From positions 2,046,001-2,110,000 of the forward strand of contig OZ254962.1 of the NCBI GenBank assembly GCA_965276005.1: a stretch of DNA of 64,000 bases. The letters run 5' to 3'. Positions within the stretch are counted from its first letter, which is position 1. Each line of letters opens with the position of its first letter. The notes below the pieces were generated by a model. That model saw nothing but the letters and a program-made list of their open reading frames with translations, searched no databases and was not told where the DNA came from. Source of the DNA: G965232465 sp965276005. GTDB taxonomy: Bacteria > Pseudomonadota > Alphaproteobacteria > JAQWUY01. Below, piece by piece: positions 10,775-25,700 of this stretch. A program made the position numbers and the translations under genes.

Positions 10775-13700
10775 CTACTGGGTCAGTAATGTTAAAAATG
10801 ATACGCTTTGACCATCAGAGAACAATACCGATACCCGTCTTTCATTGTTGTGTACAAGGGCATCTGTAAAGCGAATACTATGATTGTTATTTTTATGGTT
10901 AAGAATTAAGTCCCCGCCATCACGCTGTGTAGTGAAGTCATTTAGAACATACTTACTCAACTGAATGGTAACAGACTGTTTTGTGTTGCTTAACCCAATA
11001 ATGGCAATCCGTGGTACATCACATGACTTAGCAAACAGATGAACCTCTGTCACATCGGTTGCCAAAGCGACTGTTAAGGCGGACAAAGCAGGGGAAAAGC
11101 GAGTATCTGGCAAATCACCATCTTGTACATAAACACCAAAAGCGTTCAATTCAGCCATTACCAACAAACCCCATTGGCTATCTTTTTCATAGGTAGGCCA
11201 CTGTTGAGGCGTAGTCGTTTGTGACGATGACGACCCCTGTTGTTGCGATGATGACCCCTGTTGTGGTGGTGACGACCCCTGTTGTTGCGATGATGACCCC
11301 TGTTTCGGGATATTATAATGACTGAAATTGACATCCTGACGGGTCCATTGCATGGGATAACGAATTAAAGTATCACTTTGCTTATCATGAACAAAGTTAA
11401 TGCTTTTTGTTTCTTCCAAAACGACTTTACCCGTAGGTTTATCGTTATCGTCAACCTCATCAACATAACGGGTATCGTCAATTTCCATAGCAAGCACCAT
11501 GCCATGACCTGCAACATAACCATCTACAGAAGACTGCAGAGCTTTCCAATCAGCAACAAGCTGTGCGGTTATCTTGAGTCTACCCTCAATGCTACCCTGC
11601 CATGTGTACTTCCATAGACAAGAGAATCTATCCCTAGGCACGGTAATTTTTGTTAACAATATTTCAAAGCGGTCTTTACCCGTTGCTGTTGTTGTTTGCT
11701 TTTTCTTAACCTGTCCTACTGTGGTGTATCTGTCTTTGTCTTTTTCCAAATCAGCGACTACATCCACAGTCCCAAAGGGCGAATTGGGTATACTATCAAG
11801 TGTATTGGCAAAAATCAGAATATCATCCACATAGCTATATCGCATACCCTCCCAGATGTCTGCCAAGAACCAATTTAAGAACGGATTAGTACACTTATTA
11901 AGCCCCGTTTTAGTAAAGGGAATAAAGGCTATTGTTGTCCATTTTGCACTTAGGGGATCAAAGACCATCTGAATCCGAACAGCACTGCTATTATCTAATG
12001 TGAATTCTAATATAATCTTTTTAAAGGTATCATTAAAGGTAATATGCTGACTGCCTATGGTAAGCACATTGTTGTGGTACTTTATGGTTTTGAAAATATT
12101 ATTCTTAAAGTCACCGACATGCAATTCCTTATCTTTGGTCGTTACCTTTTTCAAGGCTTGGTCACAAATAATAGTTACGGATGCAGGGTTCCCATCAGAA
12201 TCATTATACATATCAACCCAAGAAGGCTTGTCAGCTAAAACAATCTGTTGGCTCCCACCAGAGAAATGTATGCGATAATGTAAATGGGACCGTAGCGTGG
12301 AATTACTAACAGACGGCAAAATAAGAGTGCGTTGTTGTAAATCCAAGATTACCTTTAAAGATTGATAGTGAATCTGTTGTTGCACATTGTGAAGGGAATA
12401 GTTACAAGCCTGATAGTATCCCCATTGGAAGCGGTCTTCATAATGATCATGCAACTTGCCTAATGCCTCAGGCTTTTCTCTCCTTTCATCACCCGAATAG
12501 GCTTGATAAGTCAGCTTATAGTGGGAAGAAGATTCATAGGGTAATACTAAGATATCCACCTCACTGGCATTAAAGCTTTGGGTTTCTGATACCCCAAAAC
12601 CTTCATAAACATCAATGGGGTCACCGGTGTATGGACCATTAGTAGCATAAGTGTACCAATAATGTCCCTTGGTTTTACAACGGGTACGGTTACTTCCCCC
12701 TGTTAAACTATCGGTTGTTACCTTGGCATATTTATATTCTCCTTTCAAAAAGTCAATTTCTGCGACCGCAGCACCAGCGGTAATAGAAGAAACACCATCT
12801 TTTTTGTGAATACCTGGGTTCGATACTGTGTCAAGGATACGGTCAAACAATTCTACAACTTGGTCAAACTTCTGCTGGTTTTCTAACAAAGAGCCAACCA
12901 AATATGGTATGGCAAAACCAATTCCAGCTAATGGAACAGCCACTGCCCCCAGAACAGCTGAAAGTGTTGCCGCCCCAGCAAAGCCCGCAATCATCGCCCC
13001 AAAACTTACACCAGAAGAAATAACCGCAATACCCAGTTGTGTGCCATATACGGCTTTTTCCGCATCCGTTTTACTATGATGTAAGGCAACAGCGGAGGTT
13101 ACAATATTGACGACATCAAGGGCAACATTAATCCCCATGCTTACTCGACCAAATACACCCAATACTCGGCTAAACATTCTGGAGTTAAATTTACTTGCTT
13201 CTGCCACCAAGTTTACAAGGCTAGCCATATCTTCCACAATGCCAAAAGTATCTTGTGTCAATTGTACATACATTTGCACTTTCATGACGGTTGCCAATTC
13301 ACCATAGTTCATTTCCTGAGAATTATTCCCTTTGGATAATTCCAATATGGTTTGGAAGAAAAAGGCAGCATTCAGCGTATTAACCGCATCGGCATCACTG
13401 ATGTTGTCCTTGGGGGTAATTTTGTGTTTGCTCCGGTCATAGGTAACACCCTTTTTGAAGTCTTTTAACTTTTGCTCCATATTCTTGGAAAATTCTGTGA
13501 AAACAGGGTCATTTGCGGTTATCAACTTACTTTGACCTGTTTCTTTGTTGATAAACTGGATTTTTGGTGTGTTTGCATTAGGAATATTCCAAAGGGGTAA
13601 CCAATTTGCCCCCAGATTATTGTCTTGTTTCAATTTTTTTACTTTATCAAGCCATGTCAGGGCTTGGTCAATACTTCCCACAAGCAAAGCTGTGGTTTTC

Positions 13701-16700
13701 TCAACCATATTGCGGTGCTCCGCAGGGGGTTGAGGCGTATCAAACAATTGTTGACGGACAAGAGAAATAATTTGGTAGTGTAGCTCAGCTAAATGTGCTT
13801 TTTCTGAAACGGTTAGAGTCTTATCTTGCAAAGCCCGTTCCACTTCAACACCAATTTCATGGGCAATGCTAACATCAGGCATTTTCATGATAACGGATTT
13901 AGAGTTTATGTCCCAAGCAAATACATATTTATGTATTGCGTCCCATAAACGGGCGTCCTCTTTAACAATCCATCGCCCATCGCTGGTTAGAATTTCTTTT
14001 TTACCTGCACTGTTGACCCGAACGGGATATTCTCGTGCTGTTATGGTAATTTTGTCTTTGGCAATACCATAATCGCCTTGTTTATCCATCAGCCACTGGG
14101 CTAACTTACCCGGAATGGTATCGGTTGGCTTGTATTGAGGCTGTGCCAATTGACACCCTAATAGGCTGACTCGTAAGCTACTTATATCTCCCTTATTAAA
14201 CTTACTTAACAAGGCATCTAGGCTCTTTTGAACATCCGCAAGGTCTAGGTCTGCAAAACGCCGACTTCCGTCTGCATTTGTGATGGTATGTCCCACAAGT
14301 GTTACCCGAATACCCTTACCGCCATCAGCAGGGAAGGTATCAACAGTTCCAATGTCACTTGTTTGATTACGCCAACCAAATGTATCCTCTATCTTACCCT
14401 GACGGATTTGTAGCCAATCGGTCTTTTTGGGGTGTTTGCTAAATAGATTATAAGACGACTTGTAGACGGCATCATCACCATTCAATTGTAAGATATACTG
14501 ACGGTCATAGCCGAAATCACTATTATCTCCCCCTTGCTGGGCTAATCTGGTCAAATCTTGAATATTGGGTTTATCCCAAGTTTGCGTAGGCAATGCCGAC
14601 AAAATACCAGAATTTGGACCAAGACGACTATCATAAACCGGCAATCTGTCATAGGTATCCGTGGCATCATTATAATAGGTATAAAAACCATAGCGTCGAT
14701 TAGTGGATAATATAGGAGAGAAATGTCCATCAAATCCCGTTCCTTCATACCATAAGTGAATGGCTCTGGAATCTTCGGTATGCTCTGGTAAGGTTGCTTG
14801 GTATTCTAGACCATGCCTAGCATGAATAATAAGCGTATCGTTTGCTTGGAACGACCCAACATGCCTGTCTTGACGCAACACTTTTACAAGAGCCGTCATT
14901 TGATGAGAGTCCGTGGCATCAATTTGCTCCGTATCCCCAATCACTCTTACACTTGGATCTAAAATATGCATTTCTTGCATTTCTGTAATCATATTTTTAC
15001 GAATACGGTTTGCAGTATCTTTGACAAAATCTGCATTGTACTGGCTATGAACGGAGTCGTTTGTTGCCAAAATGATAGAGTGAATCAAGCAATTATTACC
15101 CCGCCCACTGGCTGTTCCAATATAGAAATCTACACTTTCACGAGCAGCAGACAGTGTCTCACCAAAGTTATTATATTGTTTCATTTGTTCCGCTTGGTCT
15201 TTTATTCGGAAGTCTCCAAAAGAATCCATGTCTGTAATCGGTTGCCCGTCAAGTTCCAATGTCACTTCTTTATTGTAACCTGATCCTTGTGATGCAATCT
15301 CTATGGTACGATAGCTAATTTTAACGGTTCGCTTGTTATCACTATGTGTCTGTATGGGAATTAAAGCCCATTTCGCTTGTCTGTTTTCAGTAGACCAATA
15401 GGCTAAGGTACTGCCTAGGTCTATGGCAACCATTTTTTGCATACCAATAACATTTTGTGGCGAGCGTTTAGCAATGGTTATTTGAGAGCCATCACCAATA
15501 AGCAAAGCACCATTTCGTGGTATAGGCAACCATACCTTTTTAGAACCATCTGGACTTTCGTATATTTCCGCTGCTAGAATAGGTGTAAAGCCAGCCATAT
15601 GAAGCGTCCAAATGTTCCCTGGGCGCACAGAGTCTGAAAGTAGGGTCGTATTATAATAGCCATCGACTAAACGATCCACCTCATCATAATAATGACCGGT
15701 AATCAGCGGGATTTCATCGAGACTCGCAGGTTTGCTATAGTATTGTCCTTCTTGCAGGGCAAAATTCTTATCACCCCAGTGCCAATAGCTTAATCCCCCT
15801 CTGCTGTCTTCCATAATATGTAAGGCAGCCTTTGTTGGAACATGTGCGAGCTTAATGTTTTCAATGCTTGCAGGTCTATGCAATCGTACGGTTATGCGAT
15901 ATAACAAGGTGTTACCATTGGGACTGTAATACCAAAGAGATATCAAGAAATGCAATAGGTTATTGCCTTGTAAAATATCGTTAACACTTGTGATATTCTT
16001 TCCTTTTAGCTTCTCTATTGTTCTGCTCACCAAGGGGTCGTCCTTGTTGGGTTTCAAGCCTAGAACACCATAAAATTCTGCCACAAAATCACGAAGTGAT
16101 GCGTTAGTTAATGGGGTTACAGCAAAGTTTTTACCCTGTTGTTTTAATCTATAAAACTCATCATCGCTATCTAACCAAATCATTTGATTGTTTGTATCAA
16201 AAGGTACGCCTGATGTATCTAGAGCAACCACAGGCTTACCCTGCCAAACAAGCGATGCACTGTTTGTTCCTTTTTTATTATTAACAATAAACTCTTGTGC
16301 ATTTAGGATAGTTTTGAACTGATATCCCCCGCTTTGCCATTGTGCATCAACGAAGCTTGCTTTCCAGCCCGATGTTACAGGATCCCAATAACTTAGACTA
16401 TCCGCCCCCTTAATCCAATAGGCATGCAAAGCATATTTACCATTAGATAGGGTAGGTGTAGGGCAAACCGTCCACTGGTATGTATTGCGGTCAAAATCAA
16501 TCAATTTTTTCGTTTTTTCATCTAGGGCGATGATATGATTGCTTTGTTCAGATTGGGACATAACACTAACGAACATATAAGTATTGGGTGTAATTTCCAA
16601 CAGATGTCGTCCCGTATTTTTCCCATCAAATTCAGCTTTTACCAACAGGGCATGGCGTTTAGGATTATTAAAAGCATTCCCAAAATCTTGGCTTTGTACA

Positions 16701-19700
16701 ATTGTATTTAGATTTTTCGTATCTAATGTCGCCTGTTTAGATCCATCATCAGAAGAAATTTCTAAGATGCCATTATCCTTAATCTTGTCAATATGCCATA
16801 TGTTGTTATCCATCATAATAAAGAAGGAAAGCTTTTTACCATATTCCTGACTTTCTTGAACGGAAATAGACAAGCCATTAACTTCAATTTGACCAATAAC
16901 ACGATGAGACTTGGATGCTTTTACGGGTATAAAGGTTCTGTCAGAGATTTTTTGTATGGGAGCCACTTTAAGAATTTCATTTCCATGATTATCGGTACTG
17001 GTATAAACAATATCCTGCCCCATAATTCTTGGAGCTTCGCCAGCATACATAAACTTAATACGCCAACGGTTGCCGTCTTGCTCGTCAGTACGGTATTGCC
17101 AAACCTTTACCTGTGTATTGGATACATGTTCCATAAACTCATAATAGGTTACATTATTACCAAATTCAGTCTTTGGGCGATTTCCCACATACCGCAATTG
17201 TTTCCAAGTATCCTCAGTCGATACGGATTGTACCCATACATAAGAACTCTTACCCGTTGTATCAGATAAGTCTATAAAGGCATAAGTCTTGCTTGTTGGG
17301 TCTTGCAGGTGTCTGAATCCTGTCATCTCACGCACAGGGACAATTTTCTCATCAACAGATAAGAACAGATTGTAATTGGCATCTATTAATAAATTACCAC
17401 TGGGGTCATGATCAACAGGTTTTAATGTGGGTGCATTAGGGGGCACAAACGCACTACTTTGTACAGTCTGTGTAGAACGATCCCAAATAAAGAACCGTTG
17501 TTTGACATCCGCTTTGGGGTCTTGGTTCTGGAAAACCAATGTATTGGGGGCATCACTTTTGTAATCAAATCCTTCATACAAAGTAATAGGGATATATTGG
17601 AGGTCTTGTGAACCTTTTGTTTGCAACCACAAATCATTAAATTCATCTTGTAACACATAGTCTATGTTCACCACATGGTCCCCTGTGCCGGCTGTTTTTT
17701 GTGTCATGGGTATGGGACGCTTGGCAGTGTTAATAACACTTTGATCAAAAATCTTGCGTTGGTATTGTATGGGTAAAGTACCCTCATCTAAAACCTTAGG
17801 CGTTACAACCCGGTCTATGGTATCATCTTGAATTAAGGCATCATAGAAACTTGCCAAAGCATATTGATACAAATCATAATCAAAGTTTGCCAGCTGTCGC
17901 ATTTTATCTACCAATGCCCCATAACGGTTACCCGCAACTGTGTCAAAGGTGTCAAATACATTACCAACCGTAGGGTTACTTACACCATACCCTTGCCCAT
18001 TAGCACCAATATGAATGGCGTGAACAAGGCTTTCCATTGCCCCTGAACCAAATTTACGGCTCCCATTAGGTATATTTTGATTACTAGTCTCAAAATCACT
18101 TTTGAACCAACGGGTTCCCGACAAGACATTGGTATTTGGCTGTACATCATTTACATTCATGTTGATATAGTAACTTTTATGTCCATTTTCTTCATAAAAA
18201 CCAATGTTAATGGCGGGATATGCTGTGGAATCTCCAACATTAGACAGGGAAACACCATCATAAGATGTGTCTGCCACAAATTCAGGGGTCTGTTGGGTAA
18301 TAAACCGTCCGTCCCCATTGCGATTTAGTGCAAACAAGGTAATCTTACGGCGTAACACATTAGCCATTTGCCAGATGAGTAGTTTTTCCTGTTGTTTGAT
18401 GGAAATTGGGGTTTCTCCCTCAAGCATATGGGGGTCATTCAAGATTAACTTAGCATCATCTGCATTTGCTTTTTTCTGCATTGTATATTCATAACGGAAC
18501 TGATTAATATCCATTAGTTCCACAGCATCAATGTCTCGGTATTCTTGACGGAAATGTTCATGATGCACATTTTTAACGGCATCTTCTAAGTGCCTCTGCA
18601 AGAACGAATCTCTTTCAACCCAAGCGGTATAAATACCATCTCGCATGCCTTGGGGTGTGGACGGTGAATCAAAGGGGCGGAACCATGTAGCCACCTCTCC
18701 TTCCCGTTGTTTAATTCCCCAACCTAGGAAATAGTTCTTCACAGGCATAAAGTATTTATCATGCTTCGTTTGCCCACCTTCTGCTTCATAGGTTACAAAT
18801 TGGTATGTAATACCTGTAATGGGGTCCATGGCTATGGGAAGGTTTTGTCCCGGTGTCTGAACAATTTTGTCGTACATACCTTTTTCAAGGTAATAGAAAT
18901 TACGCTCCCAATCAAAGGTATTAATTTGTTTAACATAGACCACATTACCTATATCATTACCATGGGTTCGACCCTCTATCTTGTCTATCTGGAAAACAGT
19001 TCCAGGTGTAAAGATAGCTTCTGCCTGATTAAGATCGCTTAACTCGGTAACATTCACAGATGTTTTACCTATAATGACTATCTTTTGTCTGGTATCAGTG
19101 CGTAATTGGGCTTGGTCAATACCCGTTCCAAAACTTTGTGCCAACCATTCTGCTTGTGAAGCGGAAAACATTTCCGTATTGGTGATAATATCTCCTTGTC
19201 TAATATGATCGGGCATTTTTTCACCCGCCTCAGGATTACTTAAGGTATTTGGGGCGTAACCTACTATGGTATTCACACCACGATACAATATACCACCATA
19301 CTTTTGGACTTGTTGGGCCAAAAAGTTAGCCGCCAAAACAGATATGGGTGTGATAATATGATCGGGATTGCCTCTGCTTGTTTTTCCATCAGTCATAACC
19401 TGACTTTTCATACCAATACCCTTAACAATATCAGTATTTTTAGTTGTGCCTGTTTGATCATAGCGTAACAAATAATGAAATATGTTTGATTCCACTGTAT
19501 ATCCATTTATGGCTCTACGAATATCGTTACGGGTTTGTGCACTTATTTTCCCTGCATCTTGTAATTTTTTCAAGTCAGCTTCAAGGGTTGCTCGCCCTCG
19601 CATAGCCAGGCTAATATCACGAATGACAACCTGAAAGGCAGTAGAGAAAGTTCCCAATTCTTGCGGAACACGACCGCTTTGTACCTCTCCTGCATAGGCA

Positions 19701-22700
19701 CTTGCCAGACGCTGAATAAAATCAGGACCTGCCTGTACCATAAATAAATTGGGTCGCCATTTTTGATGGGTTATCCATTCTCTAAATTGTGGTGGCAAAT
19801 TAATATCCCAATTCATATGTGGCTTTGTATCCACATCGTTGGCAGAATTTTTAAGGTTTTCATAATCTGCTTGCAGGGCATCATAACTGCTGTCAGTACC
19901 TTGTGCATATGTCAAATCCCGTTTTAGAATGGCCTCACTGATTTTTTTATAGTCGCTCATTTGCATGCTAGCCCCTGCTAGATAGGAGACTAAATGCCAA
20001 ACAAATGGTTCAAATAGCATAGCACTGGTCCATAAACTCTTAATTTTTTGTACAGGAAGCCATGTGATTGTGCGTGTGGTATCGTCCCATTTTTTCAAGA
20101 TCCCTTCGTCAACCCGTGCAACAGAACGCTTGGCTTTTGCTGTCCAATCGCCAGCTTGATTTTCTTGGGCATAAGTAAGTCGATATTGGTCTATCAACGG
20201 GTCGCTTGTTCCAATGTTCTTATCAATACGGTTTTGTACAATCGTCTGTAATCCAGGCAAAAATGCACGGTCGAAAGAACGCACCAGCATACGCTCCATA
20301 ATGGCCCTACCAATAACATCAGTCCACTCCGCATCATTGGTGGTAAGTGCATTCAAGGTCCCCCGAGATATACTATCCACTAGAAACTGCATCATTTTCA
20401 AAGCACCATTACGAAGGTCAATGCCGTCTACTTTTGGATTATGGGTTTGAAGGGTCTCTAAAAGTCCATGTAATCCAGAAGACAACAAAGGGATACCCCA
20501 ATCACTGCTTGAATCCCAATCTCCACGCGGGAAACCTGCTGTTTTTTGAAGCATAAAGTTTGTTTGCAAACGCATATATTGTTCTGCAGAATACCCCAAA
20601 GCAGCCAACACATAGTGGGTAATAAACCTATCACGAGAAGAAAGGACATCAGGTATATTTTCCCGAATTTTTTTAAACATATATGTCATTACTTCCTGCA
20701 CCATAACCATTGCCGTAATTCCGCCCCAAAAATGACTGTCTTGGGGGTCAATATCACCAAACGCACCGAGACGAATTTCATTGTCTCCAACAATGGAATC
20801 TCGCAACTTTGATGCATAATGAATAAGCAAAACTTTGCGGGCAACAATCAAGGCTTTATCAATCACCCATGAGACAGAGTTGGAACCAGCGATTCTATTT
20901 GTACCAATGCCCAAAAGCCCATCAAGTAACAATTTCCGTGCCATATAGGAAATGCCTTCTTGCCAATGACCTTTATTGGTTTCGGATGGTGCAGGCAATA
21001 ATAAAGGTGCAACAGGAACTCTATCACCATTATCAAGTAATAGTATCGGGTTACGAGTCCCTGTATCAGTATAATCGGTTCCCAAATAAGAACCATTATA
21101 ACTATAGGTATCAATATTCACAAAATTGTCATCTGCGGTACCTGTACCAAGGATTTGTGCATAGGGGTTAAATAAAACCCCTAAATTAACCATACGAACC
21201 GCTCCTTCTTTGATGTAAATAAGATGCTTTGATTTATCTTGCAGTTTAACATGTAAAACAATGGGATACTTTTCATCAATATGAAGCTGTACATTTCTTT
21301 CATCATTTGGCGTACCAAAAATACGACGCAAACCATCAAGAACCGTTCGCTTACCAGGCAAGTTGGGATTACTCAAAACCTCTATACTTTTTACACCCAT
21401 TAAACGGGAAAGAATAGGTCCGTTTGTAAATTCACCTGCTTCGCCTTGTGCAGATGCACCTGCATTGCGGTTTCTTAATCCATGATATAAGATAAGTTGT
21501 TGTTCGGCTTTATTATAAGTTAAATAAATAGAGTTTCGGTTACTTGTTACAGCAGAAGAGCTAGGCTTATCTATACCTGGTACCGAGAAATCACTGTTGG
21601 TATATCCCCCCCAGCTTGCAATAGTTTTATGAATTTCTGCCAATGATGGTGCATAAATATCCAAATGGGAAACGGTTGGCAATTGCCCTGTTTGCCCTAC
21701 TTTTTCATAATATTGCGAACCAGAAGACAACATCAAGACCAAATTTTGTACGGGTAATTTATGACCATAACGAGATTCCAAGTGCTGTCGTAATGTCTTG
21801 CTATTGTCCCCATCAACAACAAGCGGTTTATCAAGATTTTGATAAACATAAACTAATAATTCTGGATTGATAAGGCGACCTCCAAAACCCCGAATAAAGC
21901 TACGATCTTGCGATAAACCGCTCTCTTTTCCATAGGTTACAACAGGGAACATAGTTTTAACATTTACCCCCGTATCAATAGGGTTAGCAATTTGTAAAAT
22001 ACCCTGTAAATAATCATGGTGTCCAGGCTTAGAAGCCACAGGAACAAATTTCATACCTGATACATAAGTACGCACAAAAGGTATATCAGCCCGCCGTGAA
22101 CCCTCACGAGAGAAAACTTGCTCATCAATCGGTGTATTCAGATAACTAGGATTGAAACTTTGTTTCCAAAGGGATTCTAAGGGGCTTGTATAACGGATAT
22201 AATTGCCACTCTGGGCATCAGTTCGTATTAAAGAACCCGTATAATGCAATGTGTTTGGGTCAATCTCCTGCCATAAATGCCCAAATATCCGTTTTCCAAG
22301 CACCCATTCTGATTGATCATGATTTTGTAATTTTAAAATTCGGGTATCATAGCCTTCATCATCGTCGCTGTGGAAAACCATTTCTTTTCCATCAACTGTA
22401 GCTTTAAACATCGGCTTGTTATAGGTGGCAATTTGTTTCAATACGCCGTTCCATGAGGTCAATTCTGCCCCTGTGTCAATCGGCTGAGTTACAATCTTTT
22501 TTAATTCAATATCCGTATTAAATCCTTGATTGACTACGGATTGCACAAAAGGCTCAAAATGGGTACCATCAGCATTACGCCTCAAATAGGATAATTTCTC
22601 CTCAACCAAAAGAGGCTTATCACTGCCTGCTTCCATTCGCACCCAAATTTCCGCACCCGTATCATCTTGACGCGCAAATTGAACCTTGAAAATATCACCA

Positions 22701-25700
22701 CTATCCGTGGCAATATGTTGTATATTCTGCTTTTTATCCACCTGTTGGTTAAAGTGCATCACCGTCATAAATTGGTCATTTGCCCCTTTGACAATGGATA
22801 CTTCTTTATTGTTTTGCATCACGGGCAGACCACTATTTATGTCAATCAAAAGATAGTTTCCTTGTACCTGTCCCAAATCATCATAGGGCGTGCGAACAAC
22901 TTGCAGACCAGTCCTAGCAGGTGTTAAAGTGTCAACCCCCAGAATATTCGCTATGGTATATTCATAATCTGCCGTATGGAACTTATGCTGTTGTCCATCA
23001 GGAGACCCTTTTGCCTTATTGTATTCCGTTATTATACGATTTTTTTCATCCAAATTAGGGGGGGTGCCTTCTGGTGAATCAATACCCAAGGCTCCATCAT
23101 TGGGCATAACAAAATCAGCGACCTCTCGCATTTGTTGTCGCATGTTGACCATGGGATGCAAAGCCCCAGTGTCATCTTGTACTGTAACATGACGGTAGTC
23201 TAATTCCCCTGTTCGTCTATTAATGGCAACCCAATCTTTTTCCCCGATTTGTTTTAAAGCAAATATTTCTTCGCTTTCAGGAACAGCTGTTAGAATATGT
23301 CCATTGGTTGTTTTTTTGAAACGACGAGAGGTATAAACCTCTCCATCAGGACCTTCCCATTCAACAAATTTGCCTGTTTGCTTTTGTTGTCGTGCGGCAT
23401 CGGCTATTTCTTGCCATGTATTTTGGTGGGTAAAGGCAATCCGCCCCAACCATGCCCCACGAGCAGGCATAATCAATTCTTGCTGTTGTTCATCTTGTTC
23501 AGATCGTGATTGTATAACAGCTTGGGCAGCCACTTTGTTAATGAAGGTATAATATGTTCCTGCGTCATCATTTTTAACAAATAACCCAGCAACACTTTCC
23601 CCTGTTTTTGTATCAATAACGCATGCATATTGGAAGCCTGTGTACTCAACGGCATAAACCTTAGGCTTACCTGTCTCATATACTGTAATAAGCCTTCGTA
23701 TACGGGGGAAATAAGCTCGTCTTTCTGTACTATAAACAAGCCCGTCTGGGGCTGTCCACTCTACGATATGTTGCCCTTGCAACACGCTTTGGCTTACCTC
23801 TTGCCATGTGGAGGACTCATCATGGGAAATAATCGTTTGTCCCGTTGGGGTTGGACGATATAATGAATCGCTCACCTCATCGTATAGCCATGCTTCACCT
23901 GCAACAATTTGCCCCGTACTGGGGTCTACCTTGAACCACTTTCCACCACGATTCCATACTGCAACTACTGAATCGGTGATACCCCCTGCATCATCTTGCA
24001 ATACATCCAAATCAGGTTGTCCTGATACATTAACCAAACGATGGGCATTTAAATCATAGGAATCAGACCGTCTTTTTGTTGTATAGACCGTTCCGTCCGA
24101 GGCTGTCCACTGCACATACTGTTGTTTTTCAGAAGCATTCAGAACAGCTTTTGCCACCGACAACCACGGTGAATCCGAAGCAAAAGTGATTGTTTCATAG
24201 TACTCTGTTACCACGCTATCGGTCACAAATTGCATGGCTTCTTGGTTCCACTGCCACGGTGTATCAGAGACTGGTCTGGAAGTTGTGGTGTCTACCACAA
24301 ACCAATTACCATCAATATAACGCAAGGGAACAACTTTATCCAACTGCTCCACATAACTTAGAACATGCTCTGACCTGCCAAGAGTGGTACTTATTTCAGG
24401 AATAATGCCTGAACTATATAAATTAGAATGCTCATCTTGCCATTCTATCAGTAACCCTGTTTGAGGCGTTTTTTTAATGGCTTCAACCACTTGGGACCAT
24501 TGTGCCACCCCATAGAAGGTTTTTTTATCAACCCATGCATCACTTAGGGGCCAATTCAAAAATTTAGTCTGTAAAAACTTATCTTCTTGCAAAGAACGAA
24601 TGAAGACAAATCCTGCACTATAAGGACCTGTTTCTACCCAGATTTCCGCACCTATCTCGTTGCGATAGACAAATTTTAATGTGTTTGTCATATGACCATC
24701 GTCCGTAACACAGGCAACTCCTGTATCAGAATCTGTTCGCTTGATAGAGGCATTATAGGCTTGCGTTGTTTGATAGGCTGTACTATCCGTTGTATCCAAT
24801 CCTTTAAACACCCAGCCTTGTTCTGCTGATTGCTCGCCTGCAACAGATTCGCCTGTTTGGGCATCTAGCAAAGCATATTGTTGAATGTTGCCATCAGTGT
24901 ATTCATGGTTTAAGACATAATCCGTGGGTTCAAGAGTACCGTTTGTCCCCTTAATATCAGCCCCTAAAATATAATTTTTAGTATTCCAAGTAAATGTAAT
25001 TGGTTGCTTGTCATCAGCATCTAAATAAGCCTGACGGGCAGAGGCAACGGCTTGCACATAGGATTTATCTGCATATAGCAAAATTAACCCTCGTACAGGA
25101 ACATAAGCAATAATGCGATGCTGTCCTGTCAAGGTATCGGGGTATACCATAGGCTTACCTGTGGCAATGGCTTGCAAGGCTTCTGGGGCTGTAATCCACA
25201 ATTCAATAGGGGTGGTTGTATCAACGGTAAATTCTGCCCAATTTTGTTTGAATGTGTCACCCGTTTGGTTATGAAAAGGTATGACAATGCGTAATGCACC
25301 ATGGGAATTTTTATAAAAATGCGCTAAGCCCGATTGGGTAAGCGATGTTAAAATATCTTGGGGTACGGCATGGCGTTCACTTTGATTCAAAACGACCCTT
25401 TGACGGGGTAACGCACTGAAATTTTTCTTATAGCCATAGGTATTGTCATAAAATTTACGATTACTTTGTACATGCATAAGTGTATCAGACCAAAACCAAC
25501 AAGGAATGGCATTTTCCAGCTCTGTCGCCTTATCATCAAGGGATTTATACCATACAAGCAATTGTGCTTCGCTATTTTGGTAATCAATTCTTTTGACTTG
25601 TAGTTCATTATTAATATAAAGGTTTAAGACTGGTAGAGCCTGCTCATAATTCTGCTCTTCAATATGGGGGAAAGAGCCCCCTAAATCTTTGTGCATATCC

